NCBI RefSeq assembly: GCF_011694815.1
Contig: NZ_CP050177.1
Coordinates: 4,931,001-4,995,000, forward strand
DNA: 64,000 bases
Reading direction: 5' to 3'
Origin: Streptomyces liangshanensis
Lineage (GTDB): Bacteria > Actinomycetota > Actinomycetes > Streptomycetales > Streptomycetaceae
In this document: positions 35,600 through 44,622 of the stretch, piece after piece
Layout of the letters: every line of letters begins with the position of its first letter
How positions within the stretch are numbered: position 1 is the stretch's first letter
Position numbers and translations under genes: made by a program
Notes under the pieces: generated by a model
What the model saw: the letters and a program-made list of their open reading frames with translations, nothing else
Told to the model about the DNA's origin: nothing
Database searches by the model: none

Positions 35600-36432
35600 G
35601 GGGTGCCCTTTCGTAACTGGTTGATCATGGCTACAGATGCCGCTTGCGACAGCGCTTCGGCCTGTAGTTGATGGTAGGCCGTCAGCATGCGCAGTACGGA
35701 AGTGGTTTCGCGCTCCAGATGTCCTTGAGCTTGCGACTCTGAGTATGCGAGAACCGAGCGGTCGGACAGCGTGAGCAGGTTGACGGGCAAGTTGAACGGG
35801 CGCCGTTCTCCCATGCTGAACGGTGCTACCTGGAAAACGGTGTTGGGGCGGGCCGCGAACTCGACCAGTCGTTCAAGTTGCGCGTCCATGACCTCGGGGC
35901 TGCCGATGGGCCGTCGGATGCAACTCTCGTCCATCACCAGAAACACCATGGGCGGACGACGCCGTACCAGAGCCGCCTGTCGTTCCGCGAGGAACGAAAC
36001 CCGTTCCGAGGCCTGCTCGGGTGTGATGGCCCCCCGCTGTACGTCGCTACCCGCCAACACACCTGCGTACTCAGGAGTTTGCAGCAACCCGGGGATGATC
36101 CCGATCTCGAAGAGCCGAAGTTCAGCAGCCCGGCCTTCGTAGCCGACGTACTCCGGGAAGCCTTCCAGCAGCGACCCGTTCCGGATCTCCTGCCACTGAC
36201 GCTCGAAGGAGTCGGCTGTGCCGGCCGTTCCGAAGGCGACGTCCAGGCGGCGCGAGAACCGAAGAGTCGTCATCTTGCGACCAGTTTCCACGGCCGAAAT
36301 ATGCGTACTGGAATATTCCGTCCGCTCCGCGAGCTCTTCCTGCTTCCATCCGTGCGCTTCCCGAAACCTGCGGACCCGCGCTCCGAATGCTGCCGCCGGA
36401 CCACTGTCGGGGTTCAACTCCTTGATGTTCAA
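35596..36432 (-). CDS. XRE-family regulator with DUF5753 domain
   Basis: 278 aa. HTH at about 18-72 (REAHGWKQEELAERTEYSST, HISAVETGRK) and DUF5753 (FEIGIIPGLLQTPEYAGVLA, VFLVMDESCIRRPIGSPEVM, FQVAPFSMGERRPFNLP). It is the partner of the overlapping DUF397 protein and is divergent from three tiny ORFs. Third-position G/C use is lower than in housekeeping neighbours, consistent with an accessory gene. Confidence 0.94.
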   Translation of the reverse strand: MNIKELNPDSGPAAAFGARVRRFREAHGWKQEELAERTEYSSTHISAVETGRKMTTLRFSRRLDVAFGTAGTADSFERQWQEIRNGSLLEGFPEYVGYEGRAAELRLFEIGIIPGLLQTPEYAGVLAGSDVQRGAITPEQASERVSFLAERQAALVRRRPPMVFLVMDESCIRRPIGSPEVMDAQLERLVEFAARPNTVFQVAPFSMGERRPFNLPVNLLTLSDRSVLAYSESQAQGHLERETTSVLRMLTAYHQLQAEALSQAASVAMINQLRKGTP

Positions 36433-36516
36433 AGCCCAGACACCGACCTTCCGTTCGTGCCGTACAAGTTGAAGGGATATCGACTCTAGGCGACGCTGAA
36501 CCCGCTTGGTAGCGAA

Positions 36517-36732
36517 ATGGCTACGGAGAGGAGTCGGCTAGTGCTGCCCAACCCCCCTGAACCAGAGCCGGACAACGCCCCGGACGACGAACTCGCCTCC
36601 CTCGTGGAGGCCGGCGGATTCTGGCGATTGGCGCCCGAGTGGGTGCCGCGTACCGGCTATGCCGAACCAACTCCCGCCCTGCTAAGGGATGTTGAGTTCG
36701 GACTTCGAAGGCTGCTGGCGGCGGATGAGTAA
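36517..36732 (+). CDS. Small hypothetical protein (first of an overlapping trio)
   Basis: 71 aa. Pro/Asp/Glu-rich N-terminus (NPPEPEPDNAPDDELASLVE) and a C-terminal amphipathic stretch (PALLRDVEFGLRRLLAADE). It starts 85 bases from the divergent XRE gene. Its last 8 bases overlap the next ORF, so the set is probably an operon under the XRE regulator. No family recognised. Confidence 0.6.
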   Translation: MATERSRLVLPNPPEPEPDNAPDDELASLVEAGGFWRLAPEWVPRTGYAEPTPALLRDVEFGLRRLLAADE

Positions 36733-36934
36733 CACCTCACCCCACGCACACCCCGAGCCGGCCGACGACCGGTCGTTCAGCCCGACCATGCGGCGCATCC
36801 GCCCCCTCGTGGAGGCGGCGAACCGGCGGAGCCGGGGATGGGATCCGGCCGCCGACCGGGAGCGCTGGGAGCGGTGCGCCGAGACGACAAACGACCACGA
36901 CCACGACGAAGCAAGGCGGAAAGGCACACCATGA
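36725..36934 (+). CDS. Small hypothetical protein (second of the trio)
   Basis: 69 aa from the ATG at 36725, overlapping the previous stop by 8 bases. Highly charged and His/Asp/Arg-rich: MRRIRPLVEAANRRSRGWD, then RERWERCAETTNDHDHDEA. No hydrophobic segment. Its stop overlaps the next start (ATGA). Function unknown; coding status rests mainly on the chained overlaps. Confidence 0.55.
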   Translation: MSNTSPHAHPEPADDRSFSPTMRRIRPLVEAANRRSRGWDPAADRERWERCAETTNDHDHDEARRKGTP

Positions 36935-37134
36935 CGGACACGGGCACGGACGCTCAGACGCAGTACGTGGCGGGCACGGTAGGTGACGACGTACTGACCG
37001 TGCACAAGCTCAAGGCCACCCCGAACGCCCGCGGCGCGGCCACGCTGGAACCGGTCTGCCCCGTACCCGGCGCGGAACCCACGCAATGGCTGCGAGCAGT
37101 GAATTGCGCGGATTGCCTGGCCGTCGTCGGCTGA
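36931..37134 (+). CDS. Small hypothetical protein (third of the trio)
   Basis: 67 aa. The sequence VAGTVGDDVLTVHKLKATP is followed by VCPVPGAEPTQWLRAVNCADCLAVVG, with three cysteines, two as CADC at the end. It is translationally coupled to the second ORF. The N-terminus resembles a small beta-sheet protein; the terminal CxxC could bind metal. No family recognised. Confidence 0.6.
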   Translation: MTDTGTDAQTQYVAGTVGDDVLTVHKLKATPNARGAATLEPVCPVPGAEPTQWLRAVNCADCLAVVG

Positions 37135-37376
37135 ACGACCTGGCGGCTGAGGCCGTCCTCCCCGGGGCCTATGCGCCGGCCCACCCGACTGTGTTGGAGT
37201 ACGACTCGTAGCTGTAGCGAGTGCTGCGGTCCCATTCCTCGCCGGTGAGCTGTTCGGCAAAGCCGATCACAATCGTGGGCGTGGGCGTGACACGCCCAAG
37301 GCGTCAGTCGCACGCTGTCGGAACCCGAAGGGGCCACGAAAGTCGACGACGACGTCTTCGACCGTCTGGCATCCCT
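37135..37376 (-). pseudogene. Possible remnant of a minus-strand coding sequence
   Basis: On the minus strand two short coding-like stretches lie in different frames: one ending TVEDVVVDFRGPFGFRQRA and another reading GFAEQLTGEEWDRSTRYSY shortly after. Neither has a good start. This could be a frameshifted remnant of a small gene; the evidence is only amino-acid composition, so confidence is low. Confidence 0.25.
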
Positions 37377-37700
37377 TCAGGCGGCCGGGTCCTGAACCGG
37401 GCACCCCCCATAGACGTACTCGTCGATCTCGTTGCCCGCCCTGTCGCTGAGGTGGAAACAGTGGCCGTTGGCCCACACCGTGACCCACTCAGGTCCGTGG
37501 CCGACCTGAAACGGCTCGTCCCCAAGCTGCGTCCCAGGCCAAGAGCCATCTCCCGCAGAGAGGTGAGTGACAACGACGCACGTCTCTTTCGGCAAGATCC
37601 GATAGACGTCGCCCCAGGGCTCCAGCATCAGATCCAGCGGCTTCTCACCGTCATTGCTGACCACCAGCCGTGCCGCTTTACCCGCGAAGATGCGCGCCAC
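37377..37700 (-). CDS. Hypothetical protein of the accessory stretch
   Basis: 107 aa from a GTG at 37700; the start is uncertain because the purine-rich AAGGGGA touches the codon. The body reads like a folded beta-rich protein: LVVSNDGEKPLDLMLEPWG, RILPKETCVVVTHLSAGDG, WVTVWANGHCFHLSDRAGNE. Similar short proteins occur as orphans in Streptomyces accessory regions. Function unknown. Confidence 0.55.
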   Translation of the reverse strand: MARIFAGKAARLVVSNDGEKPLDLMLEPWGDVYRILPKETCVVVTHLSAGDGSWPGTQLGDEPFQVGHGPEWVTVWANGHCFHLSDRAGNEIDEYVYGGCPVQDPAA

Positions 37701-38052
37701 TCCCCTTCCGACCGCCTCGGGCGGCCGCGAGCAGCCCCCCCCCACACACACACGAGACAACCCTCACATGCACGACCAGCCGAACCAAGCGTGCACGCCC
37801 GATTCGCCAAGCGCCCCGCAGGGGAAAGCGCTCTTGCACGACCACCTTCGCCACTTCCGCCGGAGCCGCCACCCTCGCCGGGATCGCCCGGGCCACAGGG
37901 GGGACCGGGACCGCAGGGGTTGCCGGGCCTCCAGGACCACAGGGGCGACGGGGCCACCAAGGCGACCAGGACGGCCGGGGCGGGGGAGCACCCGGCAGGG
38001 GCAACCGCCTACCCTCTGGAGTGACCCCGCCCCCGACGAACCCGGACACCCC
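37701..38052. other. Low-complexity GC-rich gap
   Basis: Contains runs of C and CA (37731-37750) followed by a GGG/CCA-rich part that yields short collagen-like Gly-X-Y stretches in two plus-strand frames. No start with a ribosome site and no domain is seen. It precedes the DNA glycosylase gene and presumably holds its promoter. Confidence 0.5.
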
Positions 38053-39174
38053 GTGGCAGGCCGCTTCGCTCCGCGCCCCCGTACCGCCCCCGTAAGCGCG
38101 CCCGCGCTCCCCACCGCCCCGGCGCTCCCGGCAACCACAACCGAAACCGCCTCGGGTACAGCAACGGTCCCGGGCACCGAAACCGCCCAGGCAACCGAAC
38201 CCACCCCGGCAACCCCGAGCGCGGCGCTCCCGAGCGCCCCCGCCTGCGGCCCCCGCGCCGTCCACCGTCGCTGGACGCCACCCGACGGCGGCCCCTACGA
38301 CCTCGCCCTCGTCCTGGGCCCGCTACGCAGAGGTCCCGGCGACCCCACGTTCCAGGCCGCCGCGGACGGCTCCTTCTGGCGGGCGACCAGGACACCGGCC
38401 GGCCCCGCCACCCTCCGCGCCGCACCCGCCTCCCACGCGGGCGCCGTCGAGGCACAGGCATGGGGCCCGGGCGCCGAGTGGCTGCTCGACCACCTCCCCG
38501 ACCTGCTCGGCGAGGCGGACGACCCCAGCACCTTCACCCCCCGCCACCGCGCGGTCCTCACGGCGTACCGCAACCGCCCGGGCCTGCGCCTGTGCCGTAC
38601 CGGCCTGGTCCTGGAATCCCTGATCCCATCCGTCCTGGAACAGAAGGTCACCACCGTCGAGGCGTACCGCGCCTGGCGCCTCCTGGTACGGAAGTACGGC
38701 GAACCGGCCCCGGGCCCCACCCCCACCCGCCTCCACGTCATGCCCGACGCCCGCACGTGGGCGATGATCCCGTCGTGGGAGTGGCACAAGGCGGGCGTCG
38801 ACGCCAAGCGGTCGTCCACGATCCTGCGCGCGGTCCGGGTCGCGGCCCGCATGGAGGAGGCCGCCTCGATGGAACCCGAACAGGCCGCCGCCCGCCTCCA
38901 GTTGATCCCCGGCATCGGCCCCTGGACGGCCGCCGAGGTGATCCAGCGCACCAACGGCGCCCCCGACGCCGTCACGGTCGGCGACCTCCACCTCCCCGGC
39001 ATCGTCGGCCACGCCCTCGCGAACGACCGCCACGCCGACGACGAGACGATGCTGAAACTCCTCGCCCCCTACGCGGGCCACCGCCACCGAGCGATCCGCC
39101 TGATCCTCCTCAGCGGCCACACCCCACCCCGCCGAGCCCCCCGCATGCCGATCAGAAACTTCGCCGGCATGTGA
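38053..39174 (+). CDS. HhH-GPD superfamily DNA glycosylase (3-methyladenine glycosylase II-like)
   Basis: 373 aa using GTG at 38053 (VAGRFAPRP). A longer TTG-started ORF from 37654 was rejected because its extra part is low-complexity. A Thr/Pro-rich N-terminus precedes the conserved core: LVLESLIPSVLEQKVTTVEA, WRLLVRKYGEPAPGP, then the helix-hairpin-helix LQLIPGIGPWTAAEVIQR followed by the Asp of the GPD loop (AVTVGDLHLPG). The family excises alkylated bases. Actinobacterial members of this length are common; substrate not determined. Confidence 0.85.
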   Translation: MAGRFAPRPRTAPVSAPALPTAPALPATTTETASGTATVPGTETAQATEPTPATPSAALPSAPACGPRAVHRRWTPPDGGPYDLALVLGPLRRGPGDPTFQAAADGSFWRATRTPAGPATLRAAPASHAGAVEAQAWGPGAEWLLDHLPDLLGEADDPSTFTPRHRAVLTAYRNRPGLRLCRTGLVLESLIPSVLEQKVTTVEAYRAWRLLVRKYGEPAPGPTPTRLHVMPDARTWAMIPSWEWHKAGVDAKRSSTILRAVRVAARMEEAASMEPEQAAARLQLIPGIGPWTAAEVIQRTNGAPDAVTVGDLHLPGIVGHALANDRHADDETMLKLLAPYAGHRHRAIRLILLSGHTPPRRAPRMPIRNFAGM

Positions 39175-39230
39175 GACGTGTGAGACGTGCGAGAGGGGCG
39201 AGGCGCGTCGAGCCTCCCCGCGGGCACGGA

Positions 39231-39500
39231 TCAAACACTCGGAATGTCCGGTTTCGCGGCGATGAGCATGCTCCTGGGAATCACCACGAGCCGCTCGTCC
39301 GGACCGATCGACACCCCGGCGGGCAGCCTTGTGCCGAGCGCACCCGAAAGGTCCCTGCCTATGACGGCGACATCGCCGTTCTCCAACTCCCACATGTCGG
39401 GGCAGTCAGGAGTGTCGGAGGTGATCCCCAGTTCCTGCGGGGACTTGCCGATCCTTCTCAGGAAGGCCGTCTCCGGATCCGCTTCCCACGATCTCGCCAC
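39231..39500 (-). CDS. Small hypothetical protein
   Basis: 89 aa from GTG (MARSWEADPETAFLRRIGKS). Contains SPQELGITSDTPDCPDMWE, GDVAVIGRDLSGALGTRLP and GVSIGPDERLVVIPRSML, a pattern seen in orphan actinomycete proteins near XRE genes. An overlapping upstream short ORF (from about 39580) could be its partner but is too weak to call. Function unknown. Confidence 0.65.
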   Translation of the reverse strand: MARSWEADPETAFLRRIGKSPQELGITSDTPDCPDMWELENGDVAVIGRDLSGALGTRLPAGVSIGPDERLVVIPRSMLIAAKPDIPSV

Positions 39501-39721
39501 AACGACTCCCTCGCTTCGGGCCAGAACCGACCGACGGCGGTGCCGCCGTGGTGCTCACCCTCGCGGTCGTTCACCCGGTCCGTCAGGTGAACGACCTCAG
39601 GGATGATGAATCCCTACGGAAGTCGGCCGGAAGGCGACGGAGCGGTCGAGTTCCCGGCTCATGAAGAAGGTGACAAGTTCGAGTACTTCGGCGTCGTCCT
39701 CACTCCCCACTGGGCGGCGCG

Positions 39722-40285
39722 TCAGTCCTCGTCCTCGTAATCGTCCGCGTCCATCCGCGACAGCGCCTCCGTGACCATCCGGGTCGCGAAGTCGCGGTCC
39801 TCCGTGATGCGGTTGATGTGGTCCGCCAGCAGCAGTGCGGTGACCTCCAGAGGCGTCATCTCCACCTCCGTCCAGTCCCCGTACTGCTTGCGCCACAGGT
39901 TGGGGCTCAGGCCCGTGCCCGCCGCGATGACCAGGCCCGCCATGATCGGGATGGCCTCCGGGCGGACGCTCTTGGGCATCCGGCGCATCGAGGCCACGAG
40001 GGTCGGTACGACGTACTCGATGACGTCCTTGTCCACGTCTTCGTGGGCCTTCCGCAGCCACGTCATGTACAGGTAGATGAGCGTGCACGCGCCGTCCAGC
40101 ACGTCGTCGAGACCGTCGGGGCCCAGCGACGCGGTGACGTGGTCGAAGAGGGCCTGCCGTTCGGGGTCGGTCCCCGACCTGCCGTCGTGGACGGCCTTGA
40201 GCTGGGAGTCGATCATCATCAGCGCCGCGCCCACATCGCCGACCGGAGCGTTCGCGGGGCTGTAGGGCGACAAGGGCGACGACAC
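39722..40285 (-). CDS. Conserved hypothetical protein
   Basis: 187 aa from GTG at 40285, which has GGAGG six bases upstream; the longer ORF was rejected. Mostly alpha-helical with MMIDSQLKAVHDGRSGTDPE, VIEYVVPTLVASMRRMPK, IMAGLVIAAGTGLSPNLW and TALLLADHINRITEDRDF. Acidic C-terminus (DADDYEDED). No known domain recognised; it sits between the accessory stretch and the F420 genes. Confidence 0.8.
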   Translation of the reverse strand: MSSPLSPYSPANAPVGDVGAALMMIDSQLKAVHDGRSGTDPERQALFDHVTASLGPDGLDDVLDGACTLIYLYMTWLRKAHEDVDKDVIEYVVPTLVASMRRMPKSVRPEAIPIMAGLVIAAGTGLSPNLWRKQYGDWTEVEMTPLEVTALLLADHINRITEDRDFATRMVTEALSRMDADDYEDED

Positions 40286-40474
40286 AGGGTTCCTCCGGGG
40301 CGGCTGCGTGGCTGGCGTGGTGTGCGGACGTACGTGGTGTGTACGAACGGCGGACAGCCGAAAGCAAAGCGCACGCCGGGAGGGGTACGGGCGGTTTCCC
40401 GCCTTCCCGCCCCGTACGGTTCTCGTACGGCTACGATGCGTCACCACGTCGACCGACCTGCCACCGTCGCCCCG

Positions 40475-41779
40475 TCACCGCACCTCGATGAACGCCTCCG
40501 CCTCCCGCGCCGGGCGCTCCTTCGGCGGCGTCGCCGCGTGGCCCACCGCCACCGCGCCCATCGGGTCCCAGCCCGCCGGCAGGCCGAGGACGTCCCGTAC
40601 CACGTCGCGGCAGAACATCGTCGACGAGACCCACGCCGAGCCCAGCCGCTCGCCCGCCAGGGCGACCAGGAAGTTCTGGACCCCCGCGCCCGCCGCGACC
40701 ACGAACATCTCGCGCTCCGCCGCGTCGCGCCGGGCGTCGCCGTAGGTGTGCGAGCCGTCCATCACCAGGCAGGGCACGACGAGGTACGGCGCGGTACGGA
40801 GGAAGTCGCCCCGCTTGACCCGCTTCGCGATGGACTCCGGGGACTTGGCGTCGCCGCGCAGGTCCGCGATCCACGCGTCGCGCATCGCGTCCAGGAGCCG
40901 CAGCCGCGACGCGGCGGACTCCAGGAGGACGAAGCGCCACGGCGTCGTGTGGTGCGGCGCGGGCGCGGTGACCGCGGCCGCGACCGCGCGCCGGACCGCG
41001 CCCGGGTCGACGGGCTCGTCCGTGAACTCCCGTACCGTACGGCGCTGCGTCACCGCTTCCCGTACGGCCTCCGACGTGCCCAGCCGGAACATGTCGTCCG
41101 CCGCCACCCGCACCATCGCGCGGGCGCCGTCCGCCGAGGACGGGTCGGTGTCGCCGACCAGGTGCGGCAGACCGCTCACCACCGCCACCGGCAACCCCGC
41201 CGCCTTGCCCTTCACCAGGTCGCCGGCGGCGGCCAGTTCGTCGGCCAGCGCCACGACCGTCGCGCTCAGCGGGTTGCCCTGCGCGTCCGTACCGCCGCGC
41301 AGGTCGTCCAGGACCCGCACCCCCGCCGCGCCGATCGCGACGTCCGTCAGCCCGTTGCGCCAGGGCCGCCCGAACGTGTCCGTGACGATCACCCCGACGT
41401 CCACCCCGAGCGCCTCCCGCAGCCCGGTCCTGATGACCCGCGCCGACGCGTCCGGGTCCTCGGGCAGCAACAGGACCGTCCCGGGGGCGGTGTTCGAGGC
41501 GTCGACCCCGGCTGCCGCCATGACCAGGCCCTGCCGGTTCTCGACGATGCGCAGCGGGCCGCGCCGCGCCACCACCCGTACCGTCTCGGCGTCTATCGCC
41601 GCCTCGCGGTCCGTCGCCTCCATGATCCGGCCCTCGGCCTTGGAGACGATCTTCGAGGTGACCAGGAGGACGTCCCCGTCGGCCAGTCCGGGGTCGGCGG
41701 CCGCGATCAGCTTCGCGAGGTCGTCGCCGGGGCGGACCTCCGGCAGCCCGGGCAGGGCCCGTACGGAGAACGACGTCAT
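40475..41779 (-). CDS. fbiB: Coenzyme F420-0:L-glutamate ligase / FMN nitroreductase-type bifunctional protein
   Basis: 434 aa. The N-terminal ~245 residues are CofE-like ([51 protein letters not shown]) and add glutamates to F420. The C-terminal ~180 residues are a nitroreductase fold ([33 protein letters not shown]), which in mycobacterial FbiB reduces dehydro-F420. The ATG overlaps the fbiA stop (ATGA). Function from established actinobacterial F420 biosynthesis. Confidence 0.95.
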   Translation of the reverse strand: MTSFSVRALPGLPEVRPGDDLAKLIAAADPGLADGDVLLVTSKIVSKAEGRIMEATDREAAIDAETVRVVARRGPLRIVENRQGLVMAAAGVDASNTAPGTVLLLPEDPDASARVIRTGLREALGVDVGVIVTDTFGRPWRNGLTDVAIGAAGVRVLDDLRGGTDAQGNPLSATVVALADELAAAGDLVKGKAAGLPVAVVSGLPHLVGDTDPSSADGARAMVRVAADDMFRLGTSEAVREAVTQRRTVREFTDEPVDPGAVRRAVAAAVTAPAPHHTTPWRFVLLESAASRLRLLDAMRDAWIADLRGDAKSPESIAKRVKRGDFLRTAPYLVVPCLVMDGSHTYGDARRDAAEREMFVVAAGAGVQNFLVALAGERLGSAWVSSTMFCRDVVRDVLGLPAGWDPMGAVAVGHAATPPKERPAREAEAFIEVR

Positions 41780-42732
41780 GCCCGCACCTCTTCGGCCAGC
41801 GCCAGCGCCTCACGCGCCATCGCGGCGGTCGCGTCCACGTCCGTCATCATCAGCGGGATCGCGCGGGCCCGGATGCCGGCGCCCTCGATGCCGGCCACCG
41901 CCGCCGCGTCCACGGTGTCGACGAGCCAGCCGTCGAGCAGCCCCGAGCCGTAGTGCTCGGCGACGGCCGTGGCCGTCGACTCGACGCCGATCGCCGCGAG
42001 CACCTTGTCGGCCATGCCCCGCACGGGCGCGTCCCCGACGATGGGGGAGAGGCCGACGACCGGCACCCCCGCGTCGGCGATGGCCTCGCGGATGCCGGGG
42101 ACGGCCAGGATCGTGCCGATGCTGACGACGGGGTTGGACGGCGGGAAGAGGATGACGTCGGCGGCGCCGATGGCCTCCAGCACGCCGGGCGCGGGCTTGG
42201 CCTGGTCCGCGCCGACCGGGACGACCGCCAGCGCGTCCACGGACGCCCGCATCTTCACCCAGTACTCCTGGAAGTGCACGGCCTTCCGCTCGCCGTCGAC
42301 CTCGACGGCCACATGCGTCTCGACCCGGTCGTCCGACATCGGCAGCAGCCGCACGCCGGGCTGCCAGCGGGCGCACAACGCCTCGGTGACGGCGCTGAGC
42401 GGGTAGCCCGCGCCCAGCATCTGCGTACGGACGATGTGGGTGGCGAAGTCGCGGTCGCCGAGGCCGAACCACTCGGGTCCCACCCCGTACGCCGCCAGCT
42501 CCCCCTTGACCTGGAAGGACTCGTCCGTACGCCCCCAGCCCTGCTCTTCATTGATGCCACCGCCGAGGGTGTACATCACCGTGTCGAGGTCGGGGCAGAC
42601 CTTCAGCCCGAACAGATGGATGTCGTCACCGGTGTTGCCGATCACCGTCACGTCCGCGTCGGGCGCGGCCTGCTTGAGGCCGCGAAGGAAACGGGCGCCG
42701 CCGATACCGCCGGCCAGAACCACAATGCGCAT
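41776..42732 (-). CDS. fbiA: 2-phospho-L-lactate (phosphoenolpyruvyl) transferase of F420 synthesis
   Basis: 318 aa, CofD/FbiA family. N-terminal [16 protein letters not shown] nucleotide-binding loop, [49 protein letters not shown] and [14 protein letters not shown]. It transfers the lactyl/enolpyruvyl-phospho-guanosine moiety to Fo, giving F420-0 or its dehydro form. First gene of a two-gene operon with fbiB. Confidence 0.96.
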   Translation of the reverse strand: MRIVVLAGGIGGARFLRGLKQAAPDADVTVIGNTGDDIHLFGLKVCPDLDTVMYTLGGGINEEQGWGRTDESFQVKGELAAYGVGPEWFGLGDRDFATHIVRTQMLGAGYPLSAVTEALCARWQPGVRLLPMSDDRVETHVAVEVDGERKAVHFQEYWVKMRASVDALAVVPVGADQAKPAPGVLEAIGAADVILFPPSNPVVSIGTILAVPGIREAIADAGVPVVGLSPIVGDAPVRGMADKVLAAIGVESTATAVAEHYGSGLLDGWLVDTVDAAAVAGIEGAGIRARAIPLMMTDVDATAAMAREALALAEEVRA

Positions 42733-42790
42733 GAACCCATCGTGTCAGGCCGCGGGGACGTTCCCCTCCCGGAGGGGGTGGGTGACCTCG

Positions 42791-43306
42791 CTACGCCGGT
42801 ACGGACTCCTCCGGTACGGACTCCGTCGCGTGCGGCGCGCAGCTCGCCGCGTGCATCGGCATCTCCGTCAGGCCGGGGAAGTAGATGTGCAGGCTCACGG
42901 CGGGCTCGATCGTGTCGTTGACGACGTCATGCACGTACCCGGGCGCGAAGACGCGCTGCGCGCCGGGCGCGAGCGTACGGGCGCCGCTCCTCGTCCGCTC
43001 GGTCAGCTCGCCCTCCAGCACGGTGAGGACGCCGGAGGACCGACCGTGGTCGTGCGGGCCGCTGCCCTGGCCCGGCACCCAGGAGAGCAGCCACACCTCG
43101 TACCCGGGGCCGGTGCGGAGCCGGTGGTACCAGCGGGTGGTGGTGTCGTACCGGACGAGCGGGGCCCACTGCGCGCGGTCGGCGGCGAGTGCGCGGGCGA
43201 GCCCGGCGAACTCGGCCACCGTGAGGGGGTGCTCGCGCGGGGGCTGGAGGAGGTGCGGGACCTCGAGGAGGTCGCCGGCGATCTGGAGGTCGCTGTCGCT
43301 GTTCAT
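42791..43306 (-). CDS. Cysteine dioxygenase-like cupin protein
   Basis: 171 aa starting MNSDSDLQIAG. The cupin metal site is clear: His85 and His87 in GPHDHGRSSG and His126 in YVHDVVND, with VLEGELTERTR between. The length and motif agree with bacterial type I cysteine dioxygenases, which oxidise cysteine to its sulfinate using Fe(II) and O2; other thiol dioxygenases remain possible. Its stop is 58 bases after the divergent region of fbiA; no operon partner. Upstream lies a tandem repeat. Confidence 0.88.
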   Translation of the reverse strand: MNSDSDLQIAGDLLEVPHLLQPPREHPLTVAEFAGLARALAADRAQWAPLVRYDTTTRWYHRLRTGPGYEVWLLSWVPGQGSGPHDHGRSSGVLTVLEGELTERTRSGARTLAPGAQRVFAPGYVHDVVNDTIEPAVSLHIYFPGLTEMPMHAASCAPHATESVPEESVPA

Positions 43307-43430
43307 GGGTGCGGTGGTTCCTCGGCGGGAAGAGCTCGGAGCCGACGGGCGCCCGGACACGCGGGCGTGACGACCGGAGGAGACGAACGAGCCAACGGGG
43401 GGGGGGAAAGCCAGGAGGAGGCTGGAGCGC

Positions 43431-43513
43431 TGGGGCGTCAACGACGCGGGAGCGTCGACAACGCGGGAGCGTCGGGACGCCGGAACGTCAACGACGCCAG
43501 GGCATCAACAGCG
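43431..43513 (+). repeat. Degenerate ~17-bp tandem repeat upstream of the dioxygenase gene
   Basis: About five units of the type CGGGAGCGTCGACAACG / CGGGAGCGTCGGGACGC / CGGAACGTCAACGACGC, 125-210 bases upstream of the minus-strand dioxygenase gene. The rest of the 750-base gap to whiB holds no credible ORF. Confidence 0.6.
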
Positions 43514-43957
43514 GGAAGAACACGGACAGCAACAGCCGGCCTGGGCAACGCTGCGGAATCCACGGACGTGGGTCGCGGTGTGCACGGCGATCGCTGGCAT
43601 GTCACTAAAGGTGGCGAATCTGGTTGCCAGTGTCAACTCAATGCCCGATTTGGGGGTAATGTTTCACCACATCCGGTTACTCCGAGCGGAGAAAGGTTTG
43701 TGCACGGGCACCTGCGGAGACATGGCGCAGCAACCGCGTACGCAAACACCGTCGCGCCCTCGTGATCGGACTGTGATCCGGATCGCTTTCCGTGGCCGGA
43801 CCGGCACGGGCCCGGGGCTCGTGGCGTCTCTCCCGGAGAGGGGAGGGGGTGGGCGCGGGCAGGCCAGTGGCATGTGTCAGGTTTTTGGTGATTTGAACAC
43901 TTTCCGCATAGCCTTGGTTCCGCAGAGTGAATACCGGGCCCAATAGCAGATCTCCGC

Positions 43958-43987
43958 TTGACTGCCCCGGAGCCACCCACTTGTAAT
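43958..43987 (+). promoter_or_regulatory. Candidate vegetative-type promoter of whiB
   Basis: TTGACT at 43958-43963 and TGTAAT at 43982-43987 with an 18-base spacer, about 75 bases upstream of the whiB start, in the only AT-rich part of the gap. A GTGTC box (reverse of the WhiA half-site GACAC) lies at 43995-43999, just downstream of the -10; its relevance is speculative. Confidence 0.5.
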
Positions 43988-44060
43988 TTCACTCGTGTCG
44001 TTCGGCCGGAATCGGTAGCGGCCACCGCACGGGGACGCAAAAGACAGACGAGGGGCGCAC

Positions 44061-44324
44061 ATGACCGAGCTGTTCCAGCAACTGCTGGTCGAGGACGCGG
44101 ACGAGGAACTCGGCTGGCAGGAGCGCGCCTTGTGCGCCCAGACCGACCCCGAGTCCTTCTTCCCCGAGAAGGGCGGTTCCACCCGCGAGGCCAAGAAGGT
44201 CTGCCTCGCCTGTGAAGTCCGTTCAGAATGCCTTGAATACGCCCTGGCCAACGACGAGAGATTCGGTATCTGGGGCGGCCTGTCGGAACGTGAGCGTCGG
44301 CGATTGAAGAAAGCCGCGATCTGA
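44061..44324 (+). CDS. whiB: WhiB, iron-sulfur developmental transcription factor
   Basis: 87 aa, essentially the Streptomyces WhiB sequence from MTELFQQLLVEDADEELGWQ onward. Four cysteines (25, 48, 51, 57; pattern C...CLAC...C) hold a [4Fe-4S] cluster; GIWGG at 69-73 and the basic tail RERRRLKKA contact sigma and DNA. WhiB works with WhiA to start sporulation septation in aerial hyphae. The long upstream region (755 bases free of genes) fits a heavily regulated developmental gene. It is monocistronic with a hairpin downstream. Confidence 0.98.
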   Translation: MTELFQQLLVEDADEELGWQERALCAQTDPESFFPEKGGSTREAKKVCLACEVRSECLEYALANDERFGIWGGLSERERRRLKKAAI

Positions 44325-44491
44325 TCGCGCTCCGATCACTTTCTTTCGTTGATTGTCTTACCGTCTGACGATCGGCGGTCGGCAACTGGCGACGCACGGC
44401 CGGCGATCCGCGAGCGACGGCCACACGCGCGACAACTACGCGCGCGACGACCGGTCCACGCGACCAATCCGCGCAAACCCGTACGTAGGGA

Positions 44492-44532
44492 ACGGTCCGC
44501 GGTCTGCGACAACACCGCAGGCGGCGGACCGT
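44492..44532 (+). terminator. Inverted repeat downstream of whiB
   Basis: ACGGTCCGC at 44492-44500 pairs with GCGGACCGT at 44524-44532, and the inner CTGCG/CGCAG extends the stem with a bulge. It lies 168 bases after whiB and 90 bases before the glycosyltransferase gene. It may terminate whiB transcription or act as a regulatory palindrome. Confidence 0.5.
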
Positions 44533-44622
44533 CATGGTGTCAGCCGTTAGTGTGGGGCCCCGTCCGAGACGCATCGACGCCCCCCTCGGGGCGACCCCCC
44601 GGCCGGAGGGCCCGTTACCTCA

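Noticed and set aside
37880..38024. Short collagen-like Gly-X-Y stretches in two plus-strand frames
   Set aside because: They come from a repetitive CCAGGACCACAGGGG-type DNA and lack a start, signal peptide or continuous repeat; presence in two frames argues for composition.
37654..38052. N-terminal extension of the DNA glycosylase from a TTG
   Set aside because: The extra 133 residues are Arg/Pro-rich low complexity; GTG at 38053 gives a normal family length.
39601..39738. Short plus-strand ORF and an opposing short minus-strand ORF
   Set aside because: Both look mildly coding but lack a ribosome site and a recognisable family; not enough to call either.
43578..43946. 122-codon ORF upstream of whiB
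   Set aside because: Mixed codon bias, no ribosome site, and it lies in the expected regulatory region of whiB.
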